Part shown: one piece after another, positions 24,149 through 34,961 of the stretch
How positions within the stretch are numbered: the stretch's first letter is position 1
Layout: each line of letters starts with the position of its first letter
NCBI GenBank assembly: GCA_036362985.1
Contig: JAYGXS010000004.1
Location: 8,570,046 to 8,634,045 of the forward strand
Direction of reading: 5' to 3'
Source: Ligula intestinalis
Taxonomy: Eukaryota; Platyhelminthes; Cestoda; Diphyllobothriidea; Diphyllobothriidae
DNA: 64,000 bases
Program-made: the position numbers and the translations under genes
The notes under the pieces: generated by a model
What the model was told of the DNA's origin: nothing
The model's input: only the letters and a program-made list of their open reading frames with translations
Databases searched by the model: none

Positions 24149-24496
24149 TTATGCAACAAAGTCTCGCAAGTTGGTAGGAAAACGAACATGTCTACCAGAA
24201 TGAGTGGAAGGTAGGGAAGGAGTGGAAGGGGGGGGTAGGGAGGGGTGGGGTGGGTGGCGGTGGGTTGGGGGCAGCAGGTGGAGTGCAGGGTGAAGGTGCC
24301 GTGGAAGTGGACGGACCAGGTGATGGTGACAGGCTAAGCACTGCCTGATCCAGGTAGCAATGTCGGTGTTCATCTTTGGCCAGACGAAACGGGCTGTGAG
24401 GAGTTTGCAGCCGGCACGAACACCGGGGTGGGATAGCGAATGGAAGTGGTCAAAAACAACCTTCCGGTAGGATTGGGGTACCTGTAGAAAAATCAC
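24149..24496 (-). pseudogene. Gypsy integrase zinc-binding remnant fused to the pol C-terminus
   Basis: An HHCC zinc-binding module is seen: FDHFHSLSHPGVRAGCKLL, then MNTDIATWIRQCLAC. It is followed at once by a proline/histidine-rich low-complexity run and then GRHVRFPTNL before the stop. The whole DDE catalytic core (normally about 150 residues) is absent. This part is in a different frame from the upstream RNase H segment. Confidence 0.85.
24222..24290 (+). other. G-rich tract, potential G-quadruplex
   Basis: On the + strand there are at least six G-runs of three or more separated by 1-5 nt (GGGGGGG-TA-GGGA-GGGG-T-GGGG-T-GGG ... GGGGG). It lies exactly where the Gypsy integrase core is missing. 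Confidence 0.7.
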
Positions 24497-26483
24497 ACAC
24501 GATAGAGCCTAGTGCCGCGGGGAGGGCAGCCTCACGCAGCTGAAGCACAGAAGACGCAAGCATTTCAATGATGGAGTCATCAAGCGCCTGCGCTTCCGCA
24601 AGCTTCGCCAGGTCTGAAGTGGTGATAAGAGCGTTGACCTCTGGACAGGACAAGGTATCAGCAACGACATTCTCATTACCGCGGACATAGCGCATGTCTG
24701 AGGTGAATTGAGAGATGTAGTCAAGGTGACGTACTTCACTCGGTGAATATCGATCTGGCTTAGCTTTGAGGGCGTAAGTGAGAGGTTTGTGATCCGTGTG
24801 GACCTGGAAATCTCTCCCTTCGAGCAGGTGGCGAAAATGTCAGATGGTCAGGTAAATGGCGAGAAGTTCACGCGAGAGAGTACTATAGCTTGTCTGCGCC
24901 GGCTGAAGCTTCTGGGAGAAGGCTAGCGGTTGCAACTGTCCGTGGACCTGTTGCTGCAGGACTGCGCCTACGGCAATGTTTGAGGCATCGGTGGTCAGAA
25001 TAAGCTGTGTATCAGCATGGGTGCTCAGATAATGAAACAGGGTGACATCCGCGAGTGCTTTCTTGGCTGCCTCGAATGCTTCAAGAGCACTGGGGGAAAG
25101 TTGAAGCAACTTGGTCTTTGACTTCAAAAGATCCGTCAAAGGTGCCAGGGTGGTGGTGCAATTTGGTATGAAACGCCGGTAGTAGTTGATTAGGCCGATG
25201 AAACGGCGCAGCTGAGTTATGGACTTCGGGGCTGGAAAAGACAACACGCTTTGCACCTTCTCTGGGAGGGGTGTGATCCCATGTTGGTCAAGATGATAGC
25301 CAAGAAAATCCAGAGAAGTGACGTCAAAGAGACACTTATCGACGTTTAGCTGTAGACCATTTTGTTGAAAACGATCGAAAACTTGGCGTAAGTGTTCAAC
25401 ATGTTCCTCGGATGACGAGCTTGCGACAAGGATATCGTCGATGCACACGAACGTGAAGGAGAGACCGCGTAAAATGTCATCGACAAAACGCTGAAACGTT
25501 TGGGCCGCGTTCCGCAAACCGAAAGGGATGCGAAGGAATTCAAACAGGCCGAATGGGGTCGTGACGGTGGTTTTAGGGATGTTCTCCTCCGCGACCGGTA
25601 TATGGTGATATGCTCGCACAAGGTCAATCTTGGTAAAAATCGTCTTTCCAGCCAACATGTGGGAAAAGTCATAAATATGGGGAATCGGGTACCATTCCGG
25701 GACTGTAGCTCGATCGAGAGCGCGATAATCACCGCATGGCCGCCAATCATCGGATGACTTTTTGGGAACCATGTGCAGTGGTGAAGCCCATGGACTGGAC
25801 GAAGGACGGATAATCCCCAAAATCAACATGTGCTCGAATTCGTTCTTTGCGATTTGCAGCTTCTTAGGATGAAGCCTACGCGGATTAGCATGGACCGGTC
25901 GTTCGGTGGTAGTGATATGGTGGCAAACGGCGTGTTGAACCTGCTCCGTGAACTTACAGGGCTTAGAGCGGGAAGGATAGTCCCTCAAGATGTCAGAAAA
26001 TGGCGGGCTTGGCACGGCCAAGTGGAATCCAGCGGAAGGCTTACGCGAAACTACCCCGACGGTAAACAGCTGAGTGGTAGGATCTAGCAACTTCTGATAT
26101 TTAAGGTTAACTGTGAGGCTGAAGTGTGACAGGAAATCCGCTCCAATGATAGGCGACTGGACGTCAGCCTGAATGAAAACCCACTGGAAGCGGTGACGAA
26201 GTCCAAGGTCTAAGGTAAGGGACCGCTGACCGAACGTGGCAATAGAAGCGTTGTTCGCAGCCTGCAGAGTTAACTGCGAGGGCTGGAGCTTATGACGTCG
26301 AGGGGGCGGCAAAACGCTTACCTCGGCACCTATGTCGATCAAGAAACGGAACCCTGTGGACTTGTCGGTTACGAAAAACAGGCGACTGTGTCGCGAGTGG
26401 CCAGCATCAGTCGTCACCACAACTGGCTGGCGGCGCCGTTTCCCGAACGCGAACGTCGAGCATATGAACAAGGCGGGACGCAT
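24450..26483 (-). pseudogene. Gypsy pol: protease, reverse transcriptase, RNase H
   Basis: One frame from 26483 to 24450, interrupted by a single in-frame TGA at 24842-24840. The context (ATC TGA CAT TTT CGC CAC) suggests a CGA-to-TGA change. In the first 547 residues the protease active-site region reads LIDIGAE (about 48-54), with Ile where the canonical triad is D-T-G or D-S-G. The RT catalytic box reads CIDD (347-350) instead of [16 protein letters not shown] and [11 protein letters not shown] are typical RT blocks, and RNase H starts at LTTDAS (497-501). After the stop come FQVHTDHKPLTYALKAK and NVVADTLS, the rest of RNase H. The frame is offset relative to gag, with a short overlap. Confidence 0.9.
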
Positions 26484-27481
26484 TTAATAGCATCCTGGCC
26501 GAATGTTCGGTGGTACCAGCAGATTTTGTCGTCTGCATGCTCTTTTGAGTAAGAGCGGTTGGGGCTTGCAGAGAGACGAGCGGTTTGAAGCCGGTTAAGT
26601 GTGGAACACATCATGCTCACTTGAGAGCACAATAACCTGACAGTATCTTTAAGATCCTGCAGGTCGTCATCTCTGTGGTCTGTAACATCTTGAATCGGTT
26701 GAGTGGGTGAAGTAGACCGCGGGGATGAGGTACCAAGCGATTTAGTGGACTTTCGCTGTGTACGGCTGTCAGGTTTACGGTCGGATCGTGAGGCCGAAAC
26801 CTGGGAGACGCCATGCTGATGTACTGAGGTCGAGGCTTGGTTTACAGCGTACGAACTAGTACCGGGGTAACATTGTTGGATGCGGTCTGCGTGATCCGCG
26901 AGTTTGGTCAGCGGAACATCGTCGTCAAGCAGGGCGAGTACCTGCTGCATTGGATGGGGTAATTTATCCATCCAAATGCGACGGAAAGTAGAATCATCTA
27001 AGGTGAAACCAGCAAGTAGGTGACGCATGTGGAGCATCAGAGCAGAGCGGGTTTGGTCGCCAAGCTCGACGTTGTTGAGGAGTTGGCGAAGTTTGCTGTC
27101 AGCAGATTGTGCCGTACGCTCGAGAATAGCCTTTTTTAAGCAAGAGAAGGGCTTGACCTTGGGGATAGGATCAAGGAGATCCTGAACGGTGAAAGCGACG
27201 TCGAACGGTTAGTACTGCACAACGTACGCGTAACGCGTACGATCACCAGTATTCTGATGTGAGGCAAAAACAGCCTCGATCTGTTTAAACCAGACCGTCG
27301 GGTCACGCACTTCGTACGGGGGAAGCTTAATGGATATCTGAAAAGCCTGAGGCTCATCCTGATCAGGTGGTATACGCGAATTGTTAGAACCAGCAATCGT
27401 GAAATTGGTGGTATTCGTCGCCCATGTTGAAGAACATATGAACGGCAGAGTCAAACGGGAAAAACAGGTGAATGGAATCAA
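26414..27481 (-). pseudogene. Gypsy gag
   Basis: A single frame on the minus strand from 27481 to 26414 with one in-frame TAA at about 27209. The capsid-like part includes FQISIKLPPYEVRDPTVWFK and the later LLAGFTLDDSTFRRIWMDKL. The nucleocapsid box is C-x2-H-x9-C-x3-C at about 26521-26468 ([18 protein letters not shown]). A classical CCHC knuckle is absent, as known for CsRn1-type elements. Confidence 0.88.
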
Positions 27482-27502
27482 TAATAAGACGTGGATGACA
27501 AC

Positions 27503-27518
27503 AGAAACGGGGTCACCA
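27503..27518 (-). promoter_or_regulatory. Gypsy primer-binding site, tRNA-Trp-like
   Basis: Immediately inside the 5' LTR the + strand reads CGGGGTCACCA, which equals a tRNA 3' end with CCA. The last 11 bases match what I recall of invertebrate tRNA-Trp; the flatworm tRNA was not available for comparison. Confidence 0.7.
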
Positions 27519-27522
27519 AATT

Positions 27523-28048
27523 TGTAGAGGCTATATCACTACAAATATACAAAACGTCTTGGCAAATACGCAATGGAAAACTTTCTAAGGTAGGCTAACT
27601 GCTAATAAGTGATTTACCAGACTATTCTAGTGGAAAAATGGTAAAAACCAGTATACGAAGATGACGATGAAGATTAGAAATGATACAACTCACTTAGATC
27701 ATTCACAGTCCTTGCCGGCAGTATTCAAGCAGTCGACTTGCCAACGGATGACTCCGTGAAGACTGGGATCCAAGTTCGTTGGGCCGCGATAGCGAAAATT
27801 TAGAGAAATCTCGTTTGCAAATTGTTGCTGGATTCTCCTGAGTCCGAGCATGATCACCAGAGAGGTGTCGTTGAATGGCAAAATAAACCGCGGCAGGTGA
27901 GGAGAGAATTTAGCTGTGGAGAGTGTTTAGCAAGACCGTTGCTAGCACATGTCAAAACCAAAAGTGTGCTTGTGTGTTATATTTGAGTTTAAACAAAATT
28001 GGTTATTGATAAATTTAAACAACGCACAAGTTGAGCCAAGAGCCCACA
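27523..28048 (-). repeat. Gypsy 5' LTR
   Basis: A 526-bp LTR, TG...CA ends, followed on the + strand by CGGC, the target duplication that also precedes 23560. Confidence 0.93.
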
Positions 28049-28084
28049 CGGCTGTAGACGAGTGACAGAGTAGTGATAAGTAGG

Positions 28085-28450
28085 ATCGTACATTAGATAT
28101 AGTTATTGTAGTTGCCCCAATTGTGAAAAAACTTGCAGCCTCGGTGGGAGTCGAACTCACACAGCAGGGAAGGCTTTTACGCAACCAACGTTCTACCATT
28201 GAGCTACGAGGCTCATCGTGCGGCATGAATTTACTCACACTTGGATCAAGTTTATCCGCCCAACTTACTGCTTGTATGGAATCCACCATTACGGGACAGC
28301 AAGCTGACTGCTCAGGCAGGATTTCTTAGGCAATCCTCTATAATACACTAGAATGACTACTAGGCTCACTTAGTTGTTAGGAGGGTTTGGCACGGTGAGA
28401 CTCGTAGCTCAGTGGTAGAGCGTTGGCTGCGCAAAAGCCTTCCCTGCTCT
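28085..28450. repeat. Double-headed tRNA-derived SINE (family B, copy 1)
   Basis: A tRNA-like head lies on the minus strand at 28213-28137: 7/7 acceptor pairs AGCCTCG/CGAGGCT, A box TAGCTCAATGGTAGAAC, B box AGTTCGACTC. A second head lies on the + strand from about 28397 (CTCGTAGCTCAGTGGTAGAGCG) but has lost its B box. The two heads point away from each other around a shared core (CAGTCAGCTTGCTGT and GTGGATTCCATAC on the minus strand). The anticodon arm is distorted, so this is not a working tRNA gene. Confidence 0.75.
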
Positions 28451-29123
28451 GTGATGAAATCAAGGAGTTAACGACTCAGGTATGGACCTACTATCTATGT
28501 TCGCATCCACTACGACCCAGAGATTAATACTAGTTCTAGTAATTTTTGCAGTGCACCCTATCAATAGTAGCCACTTTGTGGATCTAGTACCCGTGTTTGC
28601 AAATGGTTCTGATGATGGATCCAGGTAAGAATCCGAAACGACCAACCAAAATACTTCCTGTTTTAACGATCGCATCTTCTTCTTTATCTTGAAGGTCCAG
28701 GTTTAAGGCATGCAATAACACACACAGTTAAAAAGCAACATCAGAATGACCACAGGCCGGAAACTGGCGTTCTCGGTCTCTGAGCTTGAAGTGCTGGCAG
28801 CTGTAATCGCTGGCGTTTTAGATTCCAGCTTAAATACATCATCAAACATAGCATCAGGTACGGGTAGTTTTTGTTCAAGGGGCTGCACTTTTTATAAGAT
28901 GCAGACTCCATACTACCACATACATAGGAAAATTATCGGCTTCGCCTTCACAGTGGGTCCTCTGCTGTTGCTGCTGATTACCGAAATTCGAGTCGTTAAA
29001 ACTGAAATGTGGTCACTGGTGTTTGGCGTTGATGGGATGACGGCTCGACTGCCTGGCTCGTCGTTATTGGTGTTGGAACCAAGGTTCACCGATGACTATT
29101 ACGTGACTAATTACTCTTTTCAG

Positions 29124-29162
29124 GCCAAGACTCAGCACCCAATGTGGAGGGGGAGGAGGTAA
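29124..29162 (+). CDS. Possible 39-nt micro-exon of the multi-Kunitz gene
   Basis: A strong acceptor (TACTCTTTTCAG) is followed by 39 nt and GTAAGG; phase is 1 at both ends, encoding QDSAPNVEGEEV. It would slot between exons 9851-10069 and 29513-29905 without changing frame. A competing, stronger donor (GTAAGT) lies 4 nt upstream and would break the frame. Confidence 0.3.
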   Translation, partial: AKTQHPMWRGRR

Positions 29163-29512
29163 GTAAGGGGATTTAGTAATAGGTTTTGGGTAAGGGAACC
29201 ATGGATCAAGCGGCTCGCGGCCCACGAGCTCTTCAATTCCGAAACATCGGGCAACTGAAGCTCTCGTTCTGCCGATTGCTTATACTCATTTTCATGTATG
29301 CACCAGTTTGGTTGCAGTTGGGAGCAGGCTAGATTCAATCGACCTGCTTAAACCTTGAGTTGTGACACGATTGAATGACGATAACCACGCTAATTGCCTT
29401 TCATTTATCAACATTTATCAGGCATGATACAACCTACCAGATTAATAGATGCCCAGGATTTGAACTCGTAAGTTTTTATTCCTAATTAACTAACAACCAA
29501 CGTGCCTTACAG

Positions 29513-29905
29513 CCCTCTGCCAACTTCCACCCGAAGCCGGAGACTGTCAAGATGCGCATACCTTGTGGTTCCATAACGCCACCGGCTGCCACCAGTTCGT
29601 CTACAGCGGCTGTGGTGGTAACGAAAATCGTTTCTCCTCAAGGATGGATTGTCTTCGGACCTGTCGTCAAGGCGAGCTGATTGATATTGAACTGCCTAAG
29701 CCCTGGCAGGATATGGAGAACAGCAGCTTGCCTGCGGAGAACAACGTGACGACGGAGAACCCAGCAGCCCCCGCTGAATCCACCACTGCAGCCGCTACAA
29801 CAACTTCGGCACCTCCCAGCACCACGCCGACACCGATCCTGGAGACCTTTACCACCCATCCTCCGATGGTCTACAATTTGACTGGGTTTACACCAAAGTC
29901 TGTAG
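29513..29905 (+). CDS. Multi-Kunitz gene exon: Kunitz domain 4 plus Thr/Pro-rich linker
   Basis: Acceptor CCTTACAG ends at 29512; donor GTAAGT starts at 29906; phase 1/1, 393 nt. Cysteine spacing is 8-13-7-12-3; the core is FVYSGCGGNENRFSS. P1 is Gln, and a sequon (NAT) sits before CIII. After CVI come about 80 residues rich in Thr, Pro and Ala (AESTTAAATTTSAPPSTTP), a mucin-like spacer. Confidence 0.96.
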
Positions 29906-30059
29906 GTAAGTCCTGACAGAAAAGTGGGGAGCCAATGACTTTCATTTATGAACATTCACCGACTGCTAACTCAGTTCACTCTTCCCGTTCTGTCTTTGGG
30001 CGCAGTCTTGAGCCCTGTCAGCAGCCGTACAGGGGCTAGCAGTGTTGGTAGATTAAAGT

Positions 30060-30230
30060 TGCTGGGAAAGACAAGGGAAACTCGAATGGCCATTTCTGGC
30101 CCACTAGATGTCGTCAGCCAGTCATACCTAGACTCCAGGGTGGTGCATCAACCGTGGCTCGAAACCGCGACCACTTGTTTAGAAGTCTTACACTCTAACC
30201 ATTGAGCCATGGACTCGTTCTCTTGCCAGT
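30060..30230 (-). repeat. tRNA-derived SINE family A (copy 3)
   Basis: Minus-strand tRNA-like head near 30222-30150: A box CCATGGCTCAATGGTTAGAG, B box GTCGCGGTTTCGAGCC. The tail continues toward 30060 with GGCCAGAAATGGCCATTCGAG. Confidence 0.65.
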
Positions 30231-30789
30231 TTAGGCCAGAAGATATTGACCTTCGTTGCTGAATTATCATCGACCGCTAAGAGAATTCACTTGTCCTGTT
30301 TTGCTTCGAGGCCCGCCCCGAGCGCCGCCAGGTAAACACGGTCGGCAGAGCGAAGGGAGACTGCAGACCACACCAAGAGATAAAAATCACAGAGATGACT
30401 TGTGCTAGGAAGTGAGGTGGTCTAGTGACTGACCTGGTAGAGTGCTAGGGCTTTTATACATCCCCCGGCTGAGGCTAATTAAGGCCGCAGTGTTGGTCAA
30501 TATTAACCATGGTTCTTACTATCATGGTTGTTTTAACCTCTAGTTCTAAACTTTAAAAAGGGTGAAACTTGGTAGCCAATCACAAGGCGGTGTATCATCT
30601 GCTTCAATCACGCAGCACGTTGCAGCTTCCTTCGGACCGACTTGAAACATTCAAGTGCCCCAGCAGCTCCCCGGCCTACACAGCTGTTTAGCTTTCGGAG
30701 ACGGGCCCGATGTCACGGATAAGTCAAAAAGATTCGGGTGGCTGGCGCGGCCGGAGCTGCCATTAGGTGTGCCTCTCTCGCCGGGGGTT

Positions 30790-31380
30790 AATTAAGTTCA
30801 ACACTAGCAACTGCAATCTTCAAAGGAGAAGTCCACAGAGGCCAGAGTAATAGGAACAGTATATTGTGTACACAGAGGAACGAAGAATAATAGGGAAGAA
30901 ATTTGATTTGGGAGTGCAGGAGCATCCAGGAAGCTAGTCAGGGCCCAAGTGCCGCTTAGTTGCAGGAATGCCAGGGGCCAGAGAGAGAGAGAGAGAGAGC
31001 GTTCATTGGCTGGGTCAGCCTTGAAGGTTTTTGGCCAGACGGACAGATCACGTCGGAAACGCGTACAGGCATGCTATTAGTCGCCGTGCTAAGGACCAGC
31101 TTTGCGGCAGCTCTGTAATTGGCTGCTCGCAGAAGTCGAGGACTGCGGTCGTTAGATCCTAGCGGAGTTCACTTCGACGCGAGCTAGTCACTGCACCTCC
31201 ACACCTGGAAGTGACACATTAGCCATATTAAGAAGGAGCCATTGCAGACTGATTCTATACAACACTATATATACTGGGCTGATGGCGCGGTGTGATTCAA
31301 CTCATAAGTTAGCCACCTTCCATGCCACGGCTTTCAGTTCACCGCGAGAACTTCAAGCGCATTAGAGTGTCTATAGTAAG
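30790..31380. repeat. Dispersed repeat, family P (copy 3)
   Basis: Contains GAGGCCAGAGTAATAGGAAC and AGTATATTGTGTACA as in the copies at 240 and 3190. Its right end (GGGCTGATGGCGCGGT, CATGCCACGGCTTTCAGTTC) resembles 8540-8630 and 7730-7780. No coding sequence is recognised. Confidence 0.5.
30981..30999 (+). repeat. (GA)n microsatellite
   Basis: About nine and a half GA units inside family P copy 3. Confidence 0.95.
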
Positions 31381-31975
31381 GAAAATTTGATGAGAAAGCG
31401 ACCTAATGCTACCTTCTTATCCCCAGGTACCAGCAATTGTTCGAGCCAAACAGATAAGTGCAGTGGATGAGATACTGAATGACCTCTTCAGGAACCAGAC
31501 TTATCACCTAATTTAAATAAAGCATTCCGTTTGCTACACTTACGTTAAGACAATGGAATACATGCATGCCGCAGATTTGGTTGGGGCCTCTGGGTGCTTG
31601 TATGCGATTGGGGGCTAGTTTCACAGATAGCTGAATATACCCATGCAGTGATCGAATGCTGTTAGCAGTTTGGACAGGTGATACGTGGTCTGAAATTGTC
31701 TGATCCTACTACTGTTGCTGGATTGGAGGGCTCTCTGCTAGACGCCTGTGGAAAGACCCCCTTGGATACCCTCCAGAATCTCATTCACTTGATACCAAAT
31801 AGGGCAGGAGCTGCCCTAAATGTCAAAGGAAAATTTATTGTTATGTTAATAAGGAAATCTATACTACTTTAGAAGCGGTGAATGTTTTATTAGGAGGCAA
31901 ATAATTTAGGGACACTCCTTATCTCCCCTGTTTGGTTTCTTACCTCCCGCTCTCCGCCTGACTGTCTTCCTTCAG

Positions 31976-32206
31976 ATATCGAGCCCTGTCGGATTGAGCC
32001 CCTAGCCGGCAACTGTCAGCCAATCGAATGCCAGAACGCCACCGGGAAAGGATGTGCGCCGAAACGATTGGTCCGATGGTACTTCAATCAACACATCAGT
32101 GACTGTGAGAGCTTTGCGTACTCAGGCTGCGGTGGCAGCGTGAACACGTACGATTCTGCTCAAATTTGTATCGAATCGTGCAAGCGGAGAATAATGAAGC
32201 CTGAAA
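31976..32206 (+). CDS. Multi-Kunitz gene exon: Kunitz domain 5 with an extra cysteine pair
   Basis: Acceptor CCTTCAG ends at 31975; donor GTAAGT starts at 32207; phase 1/1, 231 nt. Cysteine spacing is 8-29-7-12-3. The long CII-CIII segment contains two additional cysteines flanking a sequon (IECQNATGKGC), which could form a fourth disulfide. The core is VRWYFNQ and FAYSGCGGSVN. P1 is Gln. Confidence 0.94.
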
Positions 32207-33177
32207 GTAAGTTATCCATTTCGTGTGCGCTAATGCAAGGGGAGATAAGTGTTACGCTACAAACGATTCGATGCCCAACAGACAATTAAATGAGATATCC
32301 TAAAGTGCATGAACCGCGAACTCTTAAATGAGAGAACTTATACAGTTTCTCATGAAATCCAAGGATTCTTTACTGGAGAATCCCTGGGAGGCAAAAATAG
32401 CCTAAGCTGCTCCCCCTGGAAGTCTCAGCGCAGTAAACATTATACTAAGGCGAAAACATATCATGGTTTGTCAGGTGACATTAAGCTGCTTAGAAATAAT
32501 AGTTATTTTAGTTATGTGGAAAATCCCGCAGAGGTGAAAAACTGGGATTACTGAGTAAACCCAAGTTTTCAATGCAAGTAAAGTATGTTCATGCAAAACA
32601 AACGAGTGAGCAAAGCAGCACAAGTATAATAACATGTGCAAATAATCTTTTTGTAAAATATTCGGCTAGGTATGCTTCCATATTCCAAAGAGACTATGCC
32701 TTTCCTACAATGATCTATGATCAAGGATTTGTGACAGAATCCGGAGCGTCAGGAAAATAAAAACTCTTGTTCCACTCTTGTCGCATTCTTTTCTTCTTAA
32801 TTAAGTTTGTTTACTTTAGTATATTGCGGTTATTTAAGTATATTCAGCCAAAGTTGGCGGTATAAAACTAAATTTAAATCTAACAGTAGCCGCAGTACTA
32901 GGGGAGCAACCAATTGAACTGTTACCTTGTTTCCTAAAACTTGCTGGACGCAGGGCCTTTGTGGTGTTCAGCGCGAAAATTGATCTAGTTTGCGTCAAGT
33001 TTAAACCCCTTTCTTCCAATGGTGTACCTTCTGTTCAAGTTGGTTTCTTCTTTTACTTGTCGCAAAATAAATTTCACTCGCCTCGATGGCGGTGGAACAG
33101 AGATAGCTTTCCATCCAGGTCATAAAATCGTCCAGGCTCCACTGCTTGATATGGCTCTTTCTTTTCTGCCCGCAAAG

Positions 33178-33420
33178 GAGACCGACGTTGTGACAACGAT
33201 CCCAAACGGACCGGCTGCTATACTCTGCCATTGCCCTCCACCGGCGGTGGCAGGACGCCAGCAAGGGTGCTCTTCTTCTTCAGTGTTACCAGTGGCACCT
33301 GCAAGGCCTTCTATTTGAAAGCGGATGACCGAAACTGCAATGCTTCGGCCTATTTCACGGACGGACAGGAGTGCATGCACTCTTGCCACAAGTCCTCGCC
33401 CAGCGAACAGGATCTGCCAA
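33178..33420 (+). CDS. Multi-Kunitz gene exon: Kunitz domain 6, divergent
   Basis: Acceptor CGCAAAG ends at 33177; donor GTAAGG starts at 33421; phase 1/1, 243 nt. Cysteine spacing is 8-27-11-11-3. The FxYGGC signature before CIV is absent and the CIII-CIV loop is longer than usual, with a sequon (NAS) after CIV. P1 is Tyr. The acceptor lacks a long pyrimidine tract but follows CTTTCTTTTCTGCCCG. Confidence 0.82.
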
Positions 33421-33589
33421 GTAAGGGATCAGGGAAAACCCCGTCGCCCCGGACTCCCTTTTCATCCAAAGAGACAGTGTGAAATTAAATGGCTGGAATA
33501 GCAATGACCTGTGCGAAGAATCAAGTGACAAGCGTAACTCACGTACTGCCTTGGGTCGATTACTTACAGCAACTTCCCCAACTCAGTGT

Positions 33590-34470
33590 GTTTTTGACCC
33601 GAATATATTAATTATGGTTATAACAATGACGGTCATGCAGCCTAATCTAAATATATTTCACTCACGTGTTGAAGCTGGCTTATAAAAAGGCACCCTCCCG
33701 ACTGGCTGCAGAATGTGTAGTCTGGGAACAAATTACTACTTAAGTAGTATGCATGTTCTCATTGCTTTTTACTGCTCTTATAAATTCAAATATATTTTGT
33801 AGAAAACATGCACAAAATGCGTTCCGTTACTCGCTTGGTAGCCAATTACGCCTTCTTTGCATTTTAAAATTAAGAAAGGGTTTCAAAAAGCTTTTGAAAC
33901 TGCCGAATAATTGTACACCCTACCGGCCGTTAAATTTTAATTCAGGGTTTCTGAACTACATGCTCTATATGTTTTGGCAAAGGAAATTTTGATATTTTCC
34001 TAAGGTATCAAGAAGAAATCTCAAAGTTTTCCGAACATTTTCTAATTGATGTGAATCATGTTGTATAACTTAGAGTAAGCATTACTAAGTAGAGAGATAT
34101 GTTTATTTGTAAAAATATCTCCAAATTAGAAACGTTTATAGAAACAAAGGATACCCATTCTTTAAATATAAAATTTAAAGGAGACGTAATTTGCCACCAA
34201 ACCAGTTGAAGAAAGAATTTTTTGTATGTTAATTACAAAATAAAGTTGGACCTAAAAAGGCAGTGAAATGAATGAGAAAAATTCATCTTAATTTAGAAGT
34301 CGTTTATTTCCAAAGCATGCATTCTGTAGGCAGTCGGGAGGCTGCTTTTTCAAAAGCCCGCATCCAGAACTGCCTGAAATATATTGAAGTAAAGCTGTAT
34401 GCTTAATATTTTTAAAACCATACTTGATTAATATGATCGGATCAAAAATGCATAACAGAATTTCGGTTAG
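33590..34470. repeat. Foldback element (family FB), copy 1
   Basis: Long, imperfect inverted arms. The left arm has CCTCCCGACTGGCTGCAGAA, then ACTTAAGTAGTATGCATG. The right arm, read in reverse, has CCTCCCGACTGCCTACAGAA, then GCATGCTTTGG. The outer ends contain AATATATTAATTATGG on the left and TTGATTAATATGATCGGATC on the right. AT-rich, with no coding capacity. Confidence 0.7.
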
Positions 34471-34961
34471 TTAGGAACTTCACCGTAAATATTTGTGCAC
34501 AAATTTGAAATATGAACCTCGGAATAAGCCTATTCGTGTTTGGTCCAAAAGTTGCATTGAGTACTTGAACTGAAATGCATCAGCTACTGTGATATAACCG
34601 GATTATATCGACCAACTACTAACAGGCAGCCAGCAGTATACACTAAAAAACTGCATACTTACCATAGGGAACGCACGGGTACTAGCTAAGAGCAGTTATT
34701 CCGTAGCTAATACTGCTTTTCAGCGAAAACATTCATGTGAATTTTTGGACGAAGTCTGGAAGTTTCTTCAAGCTCACGCATTAATTTCCTAGAAATTCAA
34801 AGGAGGCAGGACGTAAACCGGTGTTCTCGTACGGTGCCTCGTACGATTTAACTGTGGTACATACGGCAGAATGATCATCCTACCTGCCCTATCTAAGAAC
34901 TACTTCCAGATTACAGATAGAGGATCTCCCGTGGTTCTGCATGTTCAAAATTACATATAAC

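Larger units (their letters stand above)
23560..28048 (-). mobile_element. Ty3/Gypsy LTR retrotransposon, CsRn1-like, integrase core deleted
   Basis: A complete insertion of 4489 bp on the minus strand with two 526-bp LTRs (TGTAGAGG...CCCACA) and a 4-bp target duplication CGGC on both sides. The gene order is gag, protease, reverse transcriptase, RNase H and an integrase zinc-binding remnant. The Gag box is C-x2-H-x9-C-x3-C, the arrangement described for the CsRn1 clade of flatworm Gypsy elements, and the primer site resembles the tRNA-Trp 3' end. It sits antisense in the intron between Kunitz domains 3 and 4. It cannot move by itself: the integrase catalytic core is gone and gag and pol carry stops. 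Confidence 0.93.

Noticed and set aside
28137..28213. A sequence with tRNA boxes and a perfect 7-bp acceptor stem, a candidate tRNA gene.
   Set aside because: The anticodon stem and loop are irregular, with no U at position 33 in the best fold. Its sister copies at 28397 and 56150-56522 share non-tRNA flanks, so it is a SINE head.
28746..29162. A 138-codon + strand frame with a hydrophobic segment (GPLLLLLITEI), possibly membrane-anchored.
   Set aside because: No start context, homology or phase link to the gene was found. Part of it overlaps the candidate micro-exon in another frame.
31435..31480. Acceptor-like CCCCAG followed by a short cysteine-containing stretch (TSNCSSQTDKCSG).
   Set aside because: A stop follows after 14 codons and no in-phase GT donor is present.
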